64,000 nt of DNA from Nectonema munidae (lineage: Eukaryota > Nematomorpha > Nectonematoida > Nectonematidae). Shown here in pieces: positions 23,030-34,300 of the stretch. The stretch spans positions 1-64,000 of the forward strand of contig JAUIRK010000991.1 in the NCBI GenBank assembly GCA_030549495.1. Reading direction: 5' to 3'. The notes under the pieces are model-generated. The model saw only the letters and a program-made list of their open reading frames with translations. It had not been told where the DNA came from and searched no databases. Position 1 is the first letter of the stretch. Each line of letters begins with the position of its first letter. The position numbers and the translations under genes were made by a program.

Positions 23030-25377
23030 CTCTAGAACAGTGGTTCCCAACCTTTTTGAGGTGGCGACCCTATTTTACCGTCAACTAGATATATTGCGAC
23101 CCCATCATGTATCAGGTAGTTATTTCCTGTTTTTTATGTACAGTCAGTCGTGCCTTTGTAATTTGCCATTTTTCAAAGGGCTCGAACACAAATTTGATAG
23201 AACTTTAAACAATTTTTTAAAAGAAAAAATGCGAGGGCAAATATTTCATTTTAAGTACGCGTAGTATTATCTGTTAACCATCCTCAATCTTATATAGAAT
23301 TTAATCTTGCGTGTTCAATATTGATTGGATGTTCTTCCTCATAAAATTATTATTATTGAAGAAGTTAGCTTATTCCAATCACAAGAGAGAGAAGTAACTA
23401 CCATGCTTATGTGCTATTTCCTTATCTACACACATACTTTTTAAATATTTTTAATAACAAAATTTGAACTAAAAAGATATGCATAAGAAAGCTGAATAAA
23501 TCAGCAAGCCTTTATTTATTCATAGCAACAGAAATAGCATTTATTTTTAACGCTAAAATCTACAGACATTTCACCATATTTGAGAGTATGTGTGTAACAT
23601 AATGTTACACCTTTTAATTATAATATTTTAAAAGTAAAATAGGACTCAGTAAGCGTGTAATAAAATTTAATTCACATAACTAGTCTGAATTAGTCTGTTC
23701 GAGATATAGACAGATATAGTCTTTTTTGTGGATAGATAATACTTTCAATGTGAAGGTTGGTTCTGCTTTTCTATCACCAATTTTTCAATTCGTAGTATTG
23801 TTTTGGAAAGAGCACACCTTAAATGATCTTCGGCATGAAGTTTATTCCTTAGTTTCGATTTTATATTTAACAAAGAAGAAAACGCAACTTCAAACATATA
23901 TGTTGAAGGAAATGGCATGAGAATTCTCAACATACCTTCAGCCAAGTTTCTGTATTCAAGCACTTGTTTGATCCAAAATTGACAAATTGTTAATGATTCA
24001 AAGTCAGTTTTTGCACGGTCAGAATTAATGAGACAATTAATTCCTCTTGATATTTTTCAGGAACATTTTATTCTTTTAAACTTTCTAAATGTTGCATTAA
24101 CAAAGTTTGCAAACTATTATCGAATGAGAAATTAGACTCGTTTTCTTCAACGTGTGAATTTAATCTGGGAAACATGTAAAGTTTTCTTCTGTTCAATTTG
24201 GAGTGGCAAAGATCTAGTTTCATCTAAAAAGAGCTTAGTTTTTCTGAAAAATCAAGCATGTTGGAATTCTCTCCGTGAAGTGAAAGATTAAGAGATTTCA
24301 AAATTGCAAAAATATCCACCAAATATGCAATTTTTGCTAATTTACTAATGTTATTGAAAAATTGAGAGTTCTGTCTTTCCTCTTTGAATTAAAAATTCGT
24401 TCACTTCAACATTCAACTCAAAAAATCTTTGCAATACTTTTCCTTTTGAGAGCCACCTAATCTCAGCGTGCAAGAGTAAAACTTGATGTTTATGATTTAT
24501 TTCTTGGCACAACTTGTTAAACAAACGATTGTTCAATCCGTTTGTTTTTATAAAGTTGACTGCTTTAATAACTGTTTGCATAACAAGTTTTAATTCTGGT
24601 GGTAATGTTTTTGAAGCGAATACTTGTCGATGAATTAGGCAATGAACACCAATAGCTTGTGGAGAAACATTCTTCACCATTTGTTGAAATGCAGATCTAC
24701 AACCTAACATTGACGGTGCACCGTCTGTACATATGTGCCGCCAACGTTTTCCCACTTCAATCCATGTTCTTCAAAAAATGTGTCTATTTTTTTTAAAAAC
24801 ATCAACGCTTTTAAACGTTGTTTCCAATGGTTTCCAAAAAATAAATTCATCTTTAAAATCGTCATTATTCACGTATCTTCATAAACTACTAACTGACAAT
24901 GGTTTTCTACATCTGTTGATTCATCAGCTTGTAAAGTGAAAAAATTGAATGGAGATGTCTTAATTGAGAGGAATTGTGTTAAAATGGCAAGTTAAAAAAT
25001 GATGAGTCTAAATTTTGATTGATTCAAAAGAGTAAAAGGAAGGAGATTAAACATAAAACGGAAAATCCATGCTTTAGACAGGGATGTCATGACTCATACA
25101 GCAGAGTTGAGAGCTATAAACAACACTCATTGTAAACACTCAAATTCAAGAAAAGATACAAGGTGTCGTCATTGCAGCATCACTCATATGTGGTATGATT
25201 AAAAAACTTGTCATCTGCATTTCCGTTTCATTTTGCGTTGCATTTCCTAGAATCATCCATGTCTTTAAAAATTTTCAAAACTTGAAATCACTTTTCATTA
25301 ATATTATTTTACAAGAGTTTTCGCGACCCCATAAAAAATACACAGCGACCCCAGGTTTGGGAACCCCTTCTCTAGAA
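23030..25377 (-). mobile_element. hAT (Charlie-like) transposon with 8-bp target duplication
   Basis: The target site CTCTAGAA is present at 23030-23037 and 25370-25377. The element proper starts CAGTGGTTCCCAACC and ends GGTTTGGGAACCCCTT, an imperfect inverted pair. Both ends carry GCGACCCC just inside. These are classic features of Charlie-like hAT elements. It carries a broken transposase on the minus strand and lies inside the older hAT gene, which it split. Confidence 0.92.
23730..25010 (-). pseudogene. Charlie/ZBED-like hAT transposase, broken
   Basis: In minus-strand order: FFTLQADESTDVENHCQLVV (catalytic DESTD), DEFIFWKPLETTFKSVDVFK, CTDGAPSMLGCRSAFQQMV, IGVHCLIHRQVFASKTLP, EIRWLSKGKVLQRFFEL, SLNLSLHGENSNMLDFSEK, and the dimerisation end RILMPFPSTYMFEVAFSSLL and RIEKLVIEKQNQPSH. 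The order and spacing match Charlie/ZBED5-type transposases across about 420 residues. At least four frame changes or stops break it (for example near 24350, 24740 and 24870). The N-terminal BED zinc finger is not visible. Confidence 0.85.
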
Positions 25378-25604
25378 TCAATTGTAAGGTTTCATCGTCG
25401 AGAATACGAAATGTTCTGATTTTTTCGAAAATATCAAAAATATTATTTGTGGAACTGGAATTGTCAACATAAAATCTTTTTCTTGATCAAATTCGTTTTC
25501 GTCATCTTTGAATTCTAACAAAACTTTCACCAAATCTTCTGCCAAACTTATCCCAATAATGATATTATTATCTTCTTTCTAAATCAATTAGTATAGTGCA
25601 CTAT

Positions 25605-26690
25605 TCATGTAACTTCGAAAATGTAGTTTACTTGGAGGTAGTCATTAGCAGGCTTCATTACACTAAGAAACTTTTTAACAAGTATTGAAGAATCGTCTTT
25701 TAAAGCATGAAGTAGACCCCTTGCTTCAAAAGAAACATCTAGATCAGAACTATTTTTTACTTTTTCCAGAGATTTTATTTTTCTATAATTTTTTATCAAT
25801 GAATTAACTACTTCATAATGTGATGTCCATCTTGTTGGAATAAATTTTTTGAATTGTTTACTGAAAAAAGTTTTAACTTTAACCTTTTTCGTGAACTTGT
25901 AAAGCCTGGTCATTAATGATAAAAGAAATTTAATATGGTTTATATGACGGAAAGATGCAGTGATAACTAAGTGAAGCTGATGGTTTATACAATGAATATA
26001 AGGAATGTATCTTTCAAGTGCTTCACTGATTTTTTCCTCCAAGACATTACCTGACATCACGTAAGCGCCATCATAGCATTGACTCATACTTTTGTGTTTT
26101 TGAATTTTACACTCTTCAAGAATGTCTAGAATTGCGGTGCTAATAGAAGATGCATCACGTTCTTTCAGATAGACCATGCTAATTAATGCTTCCTTTACGG
26201 TCTTTTCTTTCAAAAATCTCAACACCTTACACAAAAGAAAAGGAATCAATGAAAATGAGCACCCCATAATCTACTTACAATTGACAGGCATTATTTTCCA
26301 CGTATATCTTTTGTTCCATCAGCTTTCAATGACAGATATGTTGAGTTATTGATTTCAAGTATTATTTTTTGTAGAACAAAACTTTTTAAAGATGCAACTA
26401 TTTCATTTTGTATTCTTGGTGACAAATAAGTGGAGTTTTTTGGAATGGAGACTGCGATCTTAAATTTTTCCGATAAAGATTAATCATTAGATAATAAAAT
26501 GATCATGCTGCAACATGACTTGTTTGAAAGTTTCAAAAACTTTTTTCATTTATCCACATGTTCAATTTCTATTTTGAGACTTTCAAAGATAAAAATAGTA
26601 CATCAAACTTCCTCAATATTAAAACTTCACTTTTGGGCATACTTACATTAATATAATTCGCATCACCCGATATATCGACTTCTTCAGATG
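25605..26690 (-). pseudogene. hAT transposase, central part (intron-bearing family, copy 2)
   Basis: The minus-strand frame 25605-26267 includes VLRFLKEKTVKEALISM, CKIQKHKSMSQCYDGAYVMS, YIPYIHCINHQLHLVI and FIPTRWTSHYEVVNSL. These align with the copy at 11100-12295. The N-terminal part, around 26270-26440, reads NSTYLSLKADGTKDIRGK and is joined through what looks like a 60-base GT...AG intron at about 26227-26286. At the other end the protein reads NDYLQ and meets a GTAAAC donor near 25639, where the other copy also has an intron. The downstream exons are displaced by the nested hAT. It is broken by insertion and at least one stop. Confidence 0.7.
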
Positions 26691-26699
26691 TCATCAAAA

Positions 26700-28140
26700 A
26701 AATTTATGTTGATAAATATGCTTTTAACAGAATTTTTTATAAAAAAATAATTTCAAAACAGTGAATATGTTAAACTTTGTGTTGAAATAACATGCAGTGA
26801 AAATAGTTTTTTTTTTTACTATTTTGTGCTTATCATAAAATTATACTAACTCAAAAATCAGTTGAATGAACTAGTTACAAAAAGTTAATAAAAAATTTCT
26901 CAAGTGAAAAAAAGTACCTAAAAAACATTTTTATATTCATCAAATTAAATTAACTAAATTTTACAATTGATAATTTACTTTATTTTTATATCTGATTTAA
27001 CTATGAATTTTCAAAGATTTTCCTAATTTTCAAATTTAAATAACCTAGTTAAAACAACTAACTGATCGACATCTTCATTAATGCAACCTTTTGTTTTGAC
27101 AATGTGATATGAAGGATCTTTATAGAATTACTGTATATTTTGATCAAAATGAGGACTGATGTTGTTTGAAATTCAGTTTCTTACATTTTGAACTCTATTT
27201 TTTCATGAACTGTATAATTAAAACTTCCGTTGATACTGTCTGCCTCACACTCATATCACGGGATGATAAGCGCATATCATAGAAGCATATGGTGATGATG
27301 AAAAATGAGTGACATTCAAGCAATATTTTGATGGCAATACATTATTTAATGGCTGTGAAGAATTATAACTTGTTGTGATTTCTGAGTGTAGTGTAGAATA
27401 GTTTGAAAGGGGGAGATGAATCATCGTAGTATACAGGTTGGAGATGAATCATCGTAGTATACATGTTGGAGATCTTTAAATAAAGTTTTTTTTATTAACG
27501 TCAGATAAAAGTGATTAGAAATTATGAATATTGTTTTAAATAGAATTTTTTTCAGTTCATATCTAAAGCTCTAAAGTCAAGAGGGCGCGTGGGGGCTTTA
27601 AAATGTGATTTTCAAATAAAAGATTTATAAAACTTTAGTTTACCAATATAGAAGAGAGAATATATGGAGGTGCAATGGCCATCTTTAAATACGCCGTTGA
27701 TCTTGATTGATAAATAAATAATTTATGATAGAGCAACTATATGAAGTATTTCCGCCTTTAATATTACGTAGTCAAACTTATTACATTCATGACGTGGTTT
27801 TGAGGCGTATATATCAACTATCTATATACATTCTCGTGGCCCCACTTTTCAATTACCGATCAGTATTATCATATTCATTGAATCATGCTTCATGGTCCAA
27901 GCATTATAAATTTTAGTTGAGCATTCTAATCATTAAGATTTATTTTTTACTCACAATATCGTCTTGGTTTTGTATTTTGGGGAAAAATGAGCGCTCAGTC
28001 GTATATTATTGGAGATGAAAATGCTTTCGCAATAAACATAGGAGGTAGTTACTCGTGGACATATTTTGCAAGTTTCTTTTCTGAGTATACGGTATCATGA
28101 AATCAAGAGCATGTGGTAAGAATGGTTGCATTCCGTATCT
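26700..28140. other. 5' flank of the citrate carrier gene
   Basis: AT-rich sequence with a short duplication at 27412-27473. A transcription start or N-terminal exon of the carrier should lie here or beyond, but none could be identified. The candidate at 27987-28044 fails on reading phase. Confidence 0.4.
27412..27473. repeat. 28-base tandem duplication
   Basis: GGAGATGAATCATCGTAGTA plus eight more bases is present twice in tandem (27412 and 27440) with one base different. Confidence 0.9.
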
Positions 28141-28146
28141 TTACAG

Positions 28147-28376
28147 ATGTTCACTTTATTTGATGAAGGCGGCTTGACCGGTGGTATCGAGATCTGCATT
28201 ACCTTTCCTACAGAATTTGTGAAGACGCAACTCCAACTTGATGAAAGGGCTTTGCATCCTCGCTATACCGGCATGTTTGACTGCGTCAAAAAAACGGTCT
28301 CCAGTCACGGAGTTCTTGGGCTGTATCGTGGGCTGAGCGTGCTCTTGGCTGGCTCTATTCCGAAATCTGCAGTCAG
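28147..28376 (+). CDS. SLC25A1: SLC25A1 exon 1 of those found
   Basis: Encodes carrier repeat 1 from [18 protein letters not shown] to GSIPKSAVR. It is preceded by TTTACAG and ends AG|GTCACT within an arginine codon (phase 2). True gene start uncertain. Confidence 0.93.
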
Positions 28377-31300
28377 GTCACTTGTTCACATATGTGTTTT
28401 TATGTATCTCACACTCCGTATTTGTCTCCTCACCTAAATGAATAGAAAGTGAAGTGATAACTTGTGTTGTACACGTTTTGTGATGTTTGCCCCACTCCTA
28501 TAAAATTTTCATTTTCCCATTTCTTATCCTACTCATTTTTTCATTTGCTAGAGATATCGAAAAGCCTCTTTGACGCTACCAATTGATCTTTAATGATTTT
28601 ATCCATCAAAAACACAATTTTTTAAATATTTTCCAAATTCAAAATTTATGGTAAGCTACTCAAACCGCCAGTTTACCTAACGTATTATACTTGCACAATT
28701 TCATTAAAAATTCTTTCCTCTCTTTGATTCATTGTCGATCCATCAAATTCCCTTTCTTTTATTTCTTTCCAAAAATAATTTTTCTCCTAGAGATACGACA
28801 AAGTTTTATTTAACTATTTAAATATAACGCGGAGAAGCAAAGGAGGTTAGTGTCTTAGGTTATAAACGATGTAATAGGGGATGGGTGCACTTTAGAGAAA
28901 CCAGAGGAAGATATCTCTAAAGTGCAGCCATCCCTTATTACATCGTTTACAACCTACGGCACTATGTTTACCCGCGTTATGTTTGAAAAAGCCGATTCTT
29001 GGCGAAAATTCATTTGCTTTTAAAATTTTGTGCCCAATAAATTGTTTACTCTTTCTCTATTTACTTTATGTACTAACTTAATGGGCTACCTTCAGCACCA
29101 AAGCTTTAACTATTGAACTGGGCCAATTGACCAATTTGGTATTTCAAAATATATAAAATCGCTATTTCTACTGCATAAATTGCCCAAAATATGAAAATCA
29201 CTTTTGTAATTGTAGCTCGCTATATCAAATCTTCAAATATGTAAATGAAGTAGGGAGGGGTGAATTTTTTTTAGAAAAGTGCTAACGATATTCAATTTGA
29301 TATTTATATAAAATTATAAATATTTAAAAAAGAGACGCAAAATAATGAGAGATTAGATGCCATAGTGGTAAAAACCGGCCAAACCTGAGCGTGCTGGGAA
29401 CACTAGCCGTAAAATTGGTTGTTATTATTATTATTTATATAAAATTATAAGCACACGTGATCGTGCATATAACTTTGCATTTCGTGCGCAAAAATATGCA
29501 AGGGTGTCGTGTCGGCATTCCAAACGATTCAAATTGAGTCGTGGAGGTGTGCGCTCGATTCAAGTTGCACTTCTGTATAAATGTATAGCAGGAGTTATAT
29601 TATATACATAAACAATTAAATTGACCTGACTTCTCTTCTTATGTCACTTTCACTTTATGTGAGAACTAGTCAAAAGAATTGATAGGAAGGTTGCCTCATA
29701 ATCACTCTGATGTGTAATCATCTTTTCTTTTTCCAGATTCGGAGCATTTGAGTACTTCAAGTCGCACTGTGTTGACGAAAAAGGTTTTCTCTCCTCGGGG
29801 AATCGTTTGCTCTGCGGCCTGGGTGCCGGAATAAGCGAAGCCATTTTTGTTGTGACTCCAATGGAAACGGTGAAAGTGAAATTCATCCACGACCTCCACT
29901 CTCCCAACCCCCAATTCAAGGGCTTCTTCCATGGCCTACGACAGATAGTCAGATCCCAAGGTTTCTTATTTCTTTATTTTCTGGTGATGTTGTTGTTGTT
30001 GTGGCATCCAGTTTACGCTATCTCATTATACGCTTGATCTCTCAGTCAACAATTTTTTTTTGAAGTGAATCACTTTTTTCTACAAAAGTGCTCATACGGT
30101 TAAGGATTTTGTGGAGTTCATTATCCTTTGCATTATCCAGCTCTTCTCATTTGTTATCACTAGCAAATAGGAATTGTGGATGATGATGAGGTTATCATGA
30201 TGCAAGAATTTTGTGATGACAATAAGAATTGATGTTGGCAATTGATTTAACATCCTGACGTTGATATGATCATGATTTTGAGGAAAAAATATATAAATTA
30301 TCAATTCAGTTTCACCTCTTCTCCACATTCAGTCATGCTAAAAGAATATATGATTTCATTCAAGTGATGGAAACAACAAAACGTTGAAAATACAGTGAAA
30401 AGTACGAAATAGTAAAACTGCGAAAGTTTTACTTTTTGATTTATGATTATGAACTATAGAGGGGATAGGCTTTGTATTGAGCATATTATTTTTTTCTATT
30501 TTTCAAAATGACTTTAATTAATGCAGCGGTATAGCCTACTTAAAATTTTTTTTTGCCATTTTATCATTTTAAATCCACTCATCATACCACTTTGCCAAGT
30601 TCATCAATTCTTACTCATTTCATCACACCACGTCGCAAATATTTTAACGAGAAACAATTGTTCTATTTCTTTACTGATACCGTTGCATTTCCTAACCTAT
30701 TTTGGCATGAAATACAGCAATTTTAAGCGTTTTTACGGGCCTTAAAATCATACAATCAGTCGTACTTAAAAAAATTATTGTAATAAATTAAACTCTTAAA
30801 TTGCACACTTTTAGCCAAATATTTTATATACCTAAATATTGATTGTGTTTTTTAAGGAATTGAAATTATCTAATAAGTTTTGAATGCACAATTATGTCTT
30901 TTACAGAATTGCAATTGCCAAACGGGGAAACAGTGATAATAAACAATTAGACTTTCAGGTTATACAATTCTCTCTTAAAATCATTATCATCATCATCATC
31001 CATTCGCCCTTCCGGGCATGGCCGTTTTCCCAGCTAACCAGGGTTGGCCATTTGCTTGCAGCTTCTTTTCCATGTTTTTCTACATTGAGCATCTTCCGCT
31101 TTTACTTTTCTTTTGGCCATGTTTTCTACTACTGCTTTCATCCAAGTCTTCTTGGGGCGTACCCTCTTCGCCTTTCCTTCAAACACTTCATTTTTGAATA
31201 CTTTTAGTCAATCTGACATCGTCCATTCTTTCCAAATGCCCGAACCATCTCAGTCTGTTTTCTTCCATGTACTCTTCTATGCAAATCATTCCCATCTTTC

Positions 31301-34300
31301 GCCTTAGGTAATCATTGGTAAGCCTGTCTTTTAGAGTTTTTCCATTAATCATCCGTATCATTTTCATCTCAGTACTCATCATTCTTTTTGTATCAGCTTT
31401 TTTAAGAACCCAGCATTCGCTTCCATAGCACATCGCACTTCTTACATATACCTGATAGAGTCTGGTTTTCAGCTTTAACGAGAGGATTTTTCCACAAAGA
31501 AGACCCGAAATTTCCTTGAACTTCGTCTACCCACATCGAATCCTGGCTGTCACAGATTTGGAAGAATCTCCAGAATCATCAAGCATGTCTCCCAAATAAC
31601 AGAAACTCTGCACAACATCCACCTCATCCGTGCCTAACTTCACATTCTTTTCCATTTTTTCAAATTTATCTGCTTCTAATTGACATCTTCGACAGACAAA
31701 ACTTTTCACGTTTTACAAAGAGCCCTTGATTGTAGTGCATCTCTTATGCACCCACTTCTCACATTTGAAGCATTGTATTGGATTACGAACAACTCTTTCC
31801 CCACAACAAGAGCAAGGATCAACGTTGCTGATGGCATTTCTCAATATATTTTTCGTCTTAAAAATCATAACTTTGGTTCTGCTTACGTTGATCTTCAAGC
31901 CTTTGTCTTCTAGAACCTTTTTCCATGCCACGTACTTGTCACTCAAATCATTGAAGGTATTTGCAGCTAAAACCAGATCATCAGCGTATAAAAATTCTCT
32001 GTGATTTTTAATAATCGTATCAGAAATCGCATCCATTACAATAACAAACAATAAAGGGCTCAACACCGAGCCTTGATGAACGCCGACCCCTGTTGAAAAG
32101 TTTTTTTTCCCTCAACCTCTTGGTTGAACTTTCAATTTATTTATTTAAACAAATGGAACAAAACAAAGGAAAAAACACACAAATTTTATAGTATTTTTAT
32201 ATATGTAGTTATGACACAAAATAATGAGTTTTCTAGGGAGGGTGGGTGGGAACTGGTGAGTATGAGCAGAGAATTACTAAAAAGTTGGGATTCTGTGTCT
32301 TGTGCCAGTTTATATAGCTGTGTGTATTGTCTTGGGGCGGAATCTCGAAGGTGAATCTGCTTTGTTTTGTGTCGTATGGATGTATCCTGTTGGGCTTTTT
32401 GCAGGGGAACTTTGTGTTCGGTTGTAGTTGTATAGTATTTCGTTTAGTTTCTTGCTGCCGGACCCATCATTCTGGAACACTCCTAAGGCGGTTGTTGAGT
32501 CGCAAAGTATTCTTGCTTTCTTTTTGTTGTAGTGGTCCAGAATGATGAGCCCTAGCAGCTCCATCTCTTCTATTCTTTTGTAGAATGTGGTTTGCAGGCA
32601 GAAGTCTTTATTGCCTATGTTCAGGCCGATTTGTGTATTTGTTGCGTCTGTGTACAATGTTGCTTGTTCTTCTGGCTTGCTTTCTTCTTCGATTCTGATG
32701 TCTTCTTCTATGGATTCTTCTAGGAAGTTCTAATATTCTTTGTCTTTTGTATGACCGTGTATTACTGTGTATCCCTAGGATACTCTTTTTAGCTTTTTTC
32801 ACACGGTACTTAGGTAATAATTTAGGTATCCGAGAGCTGATAGATTTTCCTAACAAAGAAAGGCCTGAACAAAGAAAAGCTTGATTTTCTTTGTTCAGGC
32901 CGTTCTTTGTTTTTCTTAGTAGTTTAATTGCTTGTCTGCAATTTTCTTTGGTTTCTGGCTTTAGCTTTATGATTCGATTCTTTAAGTCTAGGATGATTCC
33001 CAGGTAGTCGATTGTTTGTTTTGGTTCTTTTACCGATTTCTCCTCGTTTACCAAGATGTTGCATTTTTCAAACAATTTTAGGGTTATTTGGGTGCTTTCT
33101 TTCGTTTTCTTGGCAGTATTATCTAGGATTAATATGTCGTCGAGGTATATTAGGATCTTGCTTTCGTATTGGCGGCTTACTGTAGCTATTATCCTCTTTA
33201 AAACAAACTGTAAAGTGCCAGGTGAAAAATTTGCTCCCATCGGGAGTCTTGTAAAACGGTATGTTTTCCATTATTCTTGGAACCGAAAAGTTTTCTGTAC
33301 GCGTTATTTATTCTGATACCACAGAATGCATTGGTTAGGTCTAGTTTTGTTGCAAATTTCCAATGCTTGCTGAGCTTTGTCATTGTCCTAACTCCTTGTA
33401 GCGATATTCTTTCGTTTTTCATAGTCTTTTGGTGAATGTAAAATTTTGAATGTAGCGAACTTTTTTTTTCTTTGGTATTACGAATGTTGGACTGATTATT
33501 TTTATGTCCTTGCTTTCTTCGATTACTTCGTTTTTTAGAAGTTCAGGGATAACTTTGTTTGTTATTAAGCTGTCGTGTGTTTGCTTGTTTCTTGCGTAGT
33601 TTGAGAGAGATCCGAATGGGACCGGTGTTTTGATGATGGGGCAGTAGCTTTGTTCTAGGATCTTCCTAGCTTTTTTGTTTTCTAGGTTTTCTGGAGCTTT
33701 CCAGAGTTTTGTAGTTCTTTTGAACGAGACGTTTGTTTTCTTTCCCTTGCATCTTTTGGGTTTGATCTTTACCTTTTTGGAGGTAGCGCTTATTGGCGAT
33801 GGATCGTGCCGGATTGAGTTGTCTGATCCGTATCCGTCGTCGTCTTTTCCCTCTTCTTCTTCCTTTTCTTCGTCTTTCTCTTTTCTTTCTTCCGCTGTTG
33901 GGGCCGTTGGCTCCGCGGATAGTAGTGACGTGAATATTCGGCGCCAGCTTTCCGGGCCCGCGGCGTTTGCGTCTGCTTCATAAGTTTCAATGAGGTTTTC
34001 GCGTAATGTGCGGTCTTCTTCAGGTTTGTCTTTAACATATGTTTTGATGTGTTCTTCTATGTTACCTTCATGGTAGGGTATGTTGTAGTTCGGGTCATCA
34101 AGTATTGTTGCGAAGCCTTCGCCAAAGACTTCGCACAGGATCTCCTTTACTGTTGGCGGAGGTATTATGACGGTTTGGTTGTCTACAGCTAAGGTTTCTT
34201 TTTCGGGGAAACTGTGTATTGTTGCTGCAAGCTCGTTGATTAATTCATAATTCACTGGACCCCTTAGCTGGTCCAGGAGCGATTGTTCAGGTGCAGGCCT

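Noticed and set aside
27987-28044. Candidate first exon of the carrier (ATG AGC GCT CAG, ending before GTAGTT)
   Set aside because: It ends in phase 1, while the exon at 28147 must be entered in phase 0, so the join would break the carrier frame. The peptide also shows no likeness to carrier leaders.
28126-28146. Upstream extension of the first carrier exon to 28126
   Set aside because: It begins with TTG, not ATG, and reads through a strong TTTACAG acceptor. It is probably intron or leader sequence.
33675-33983. Serine/phenylalanine-rich plus-strand frame
   Set aside because: Antisense shadow of the acidic and basic tail of the Gag-like region.
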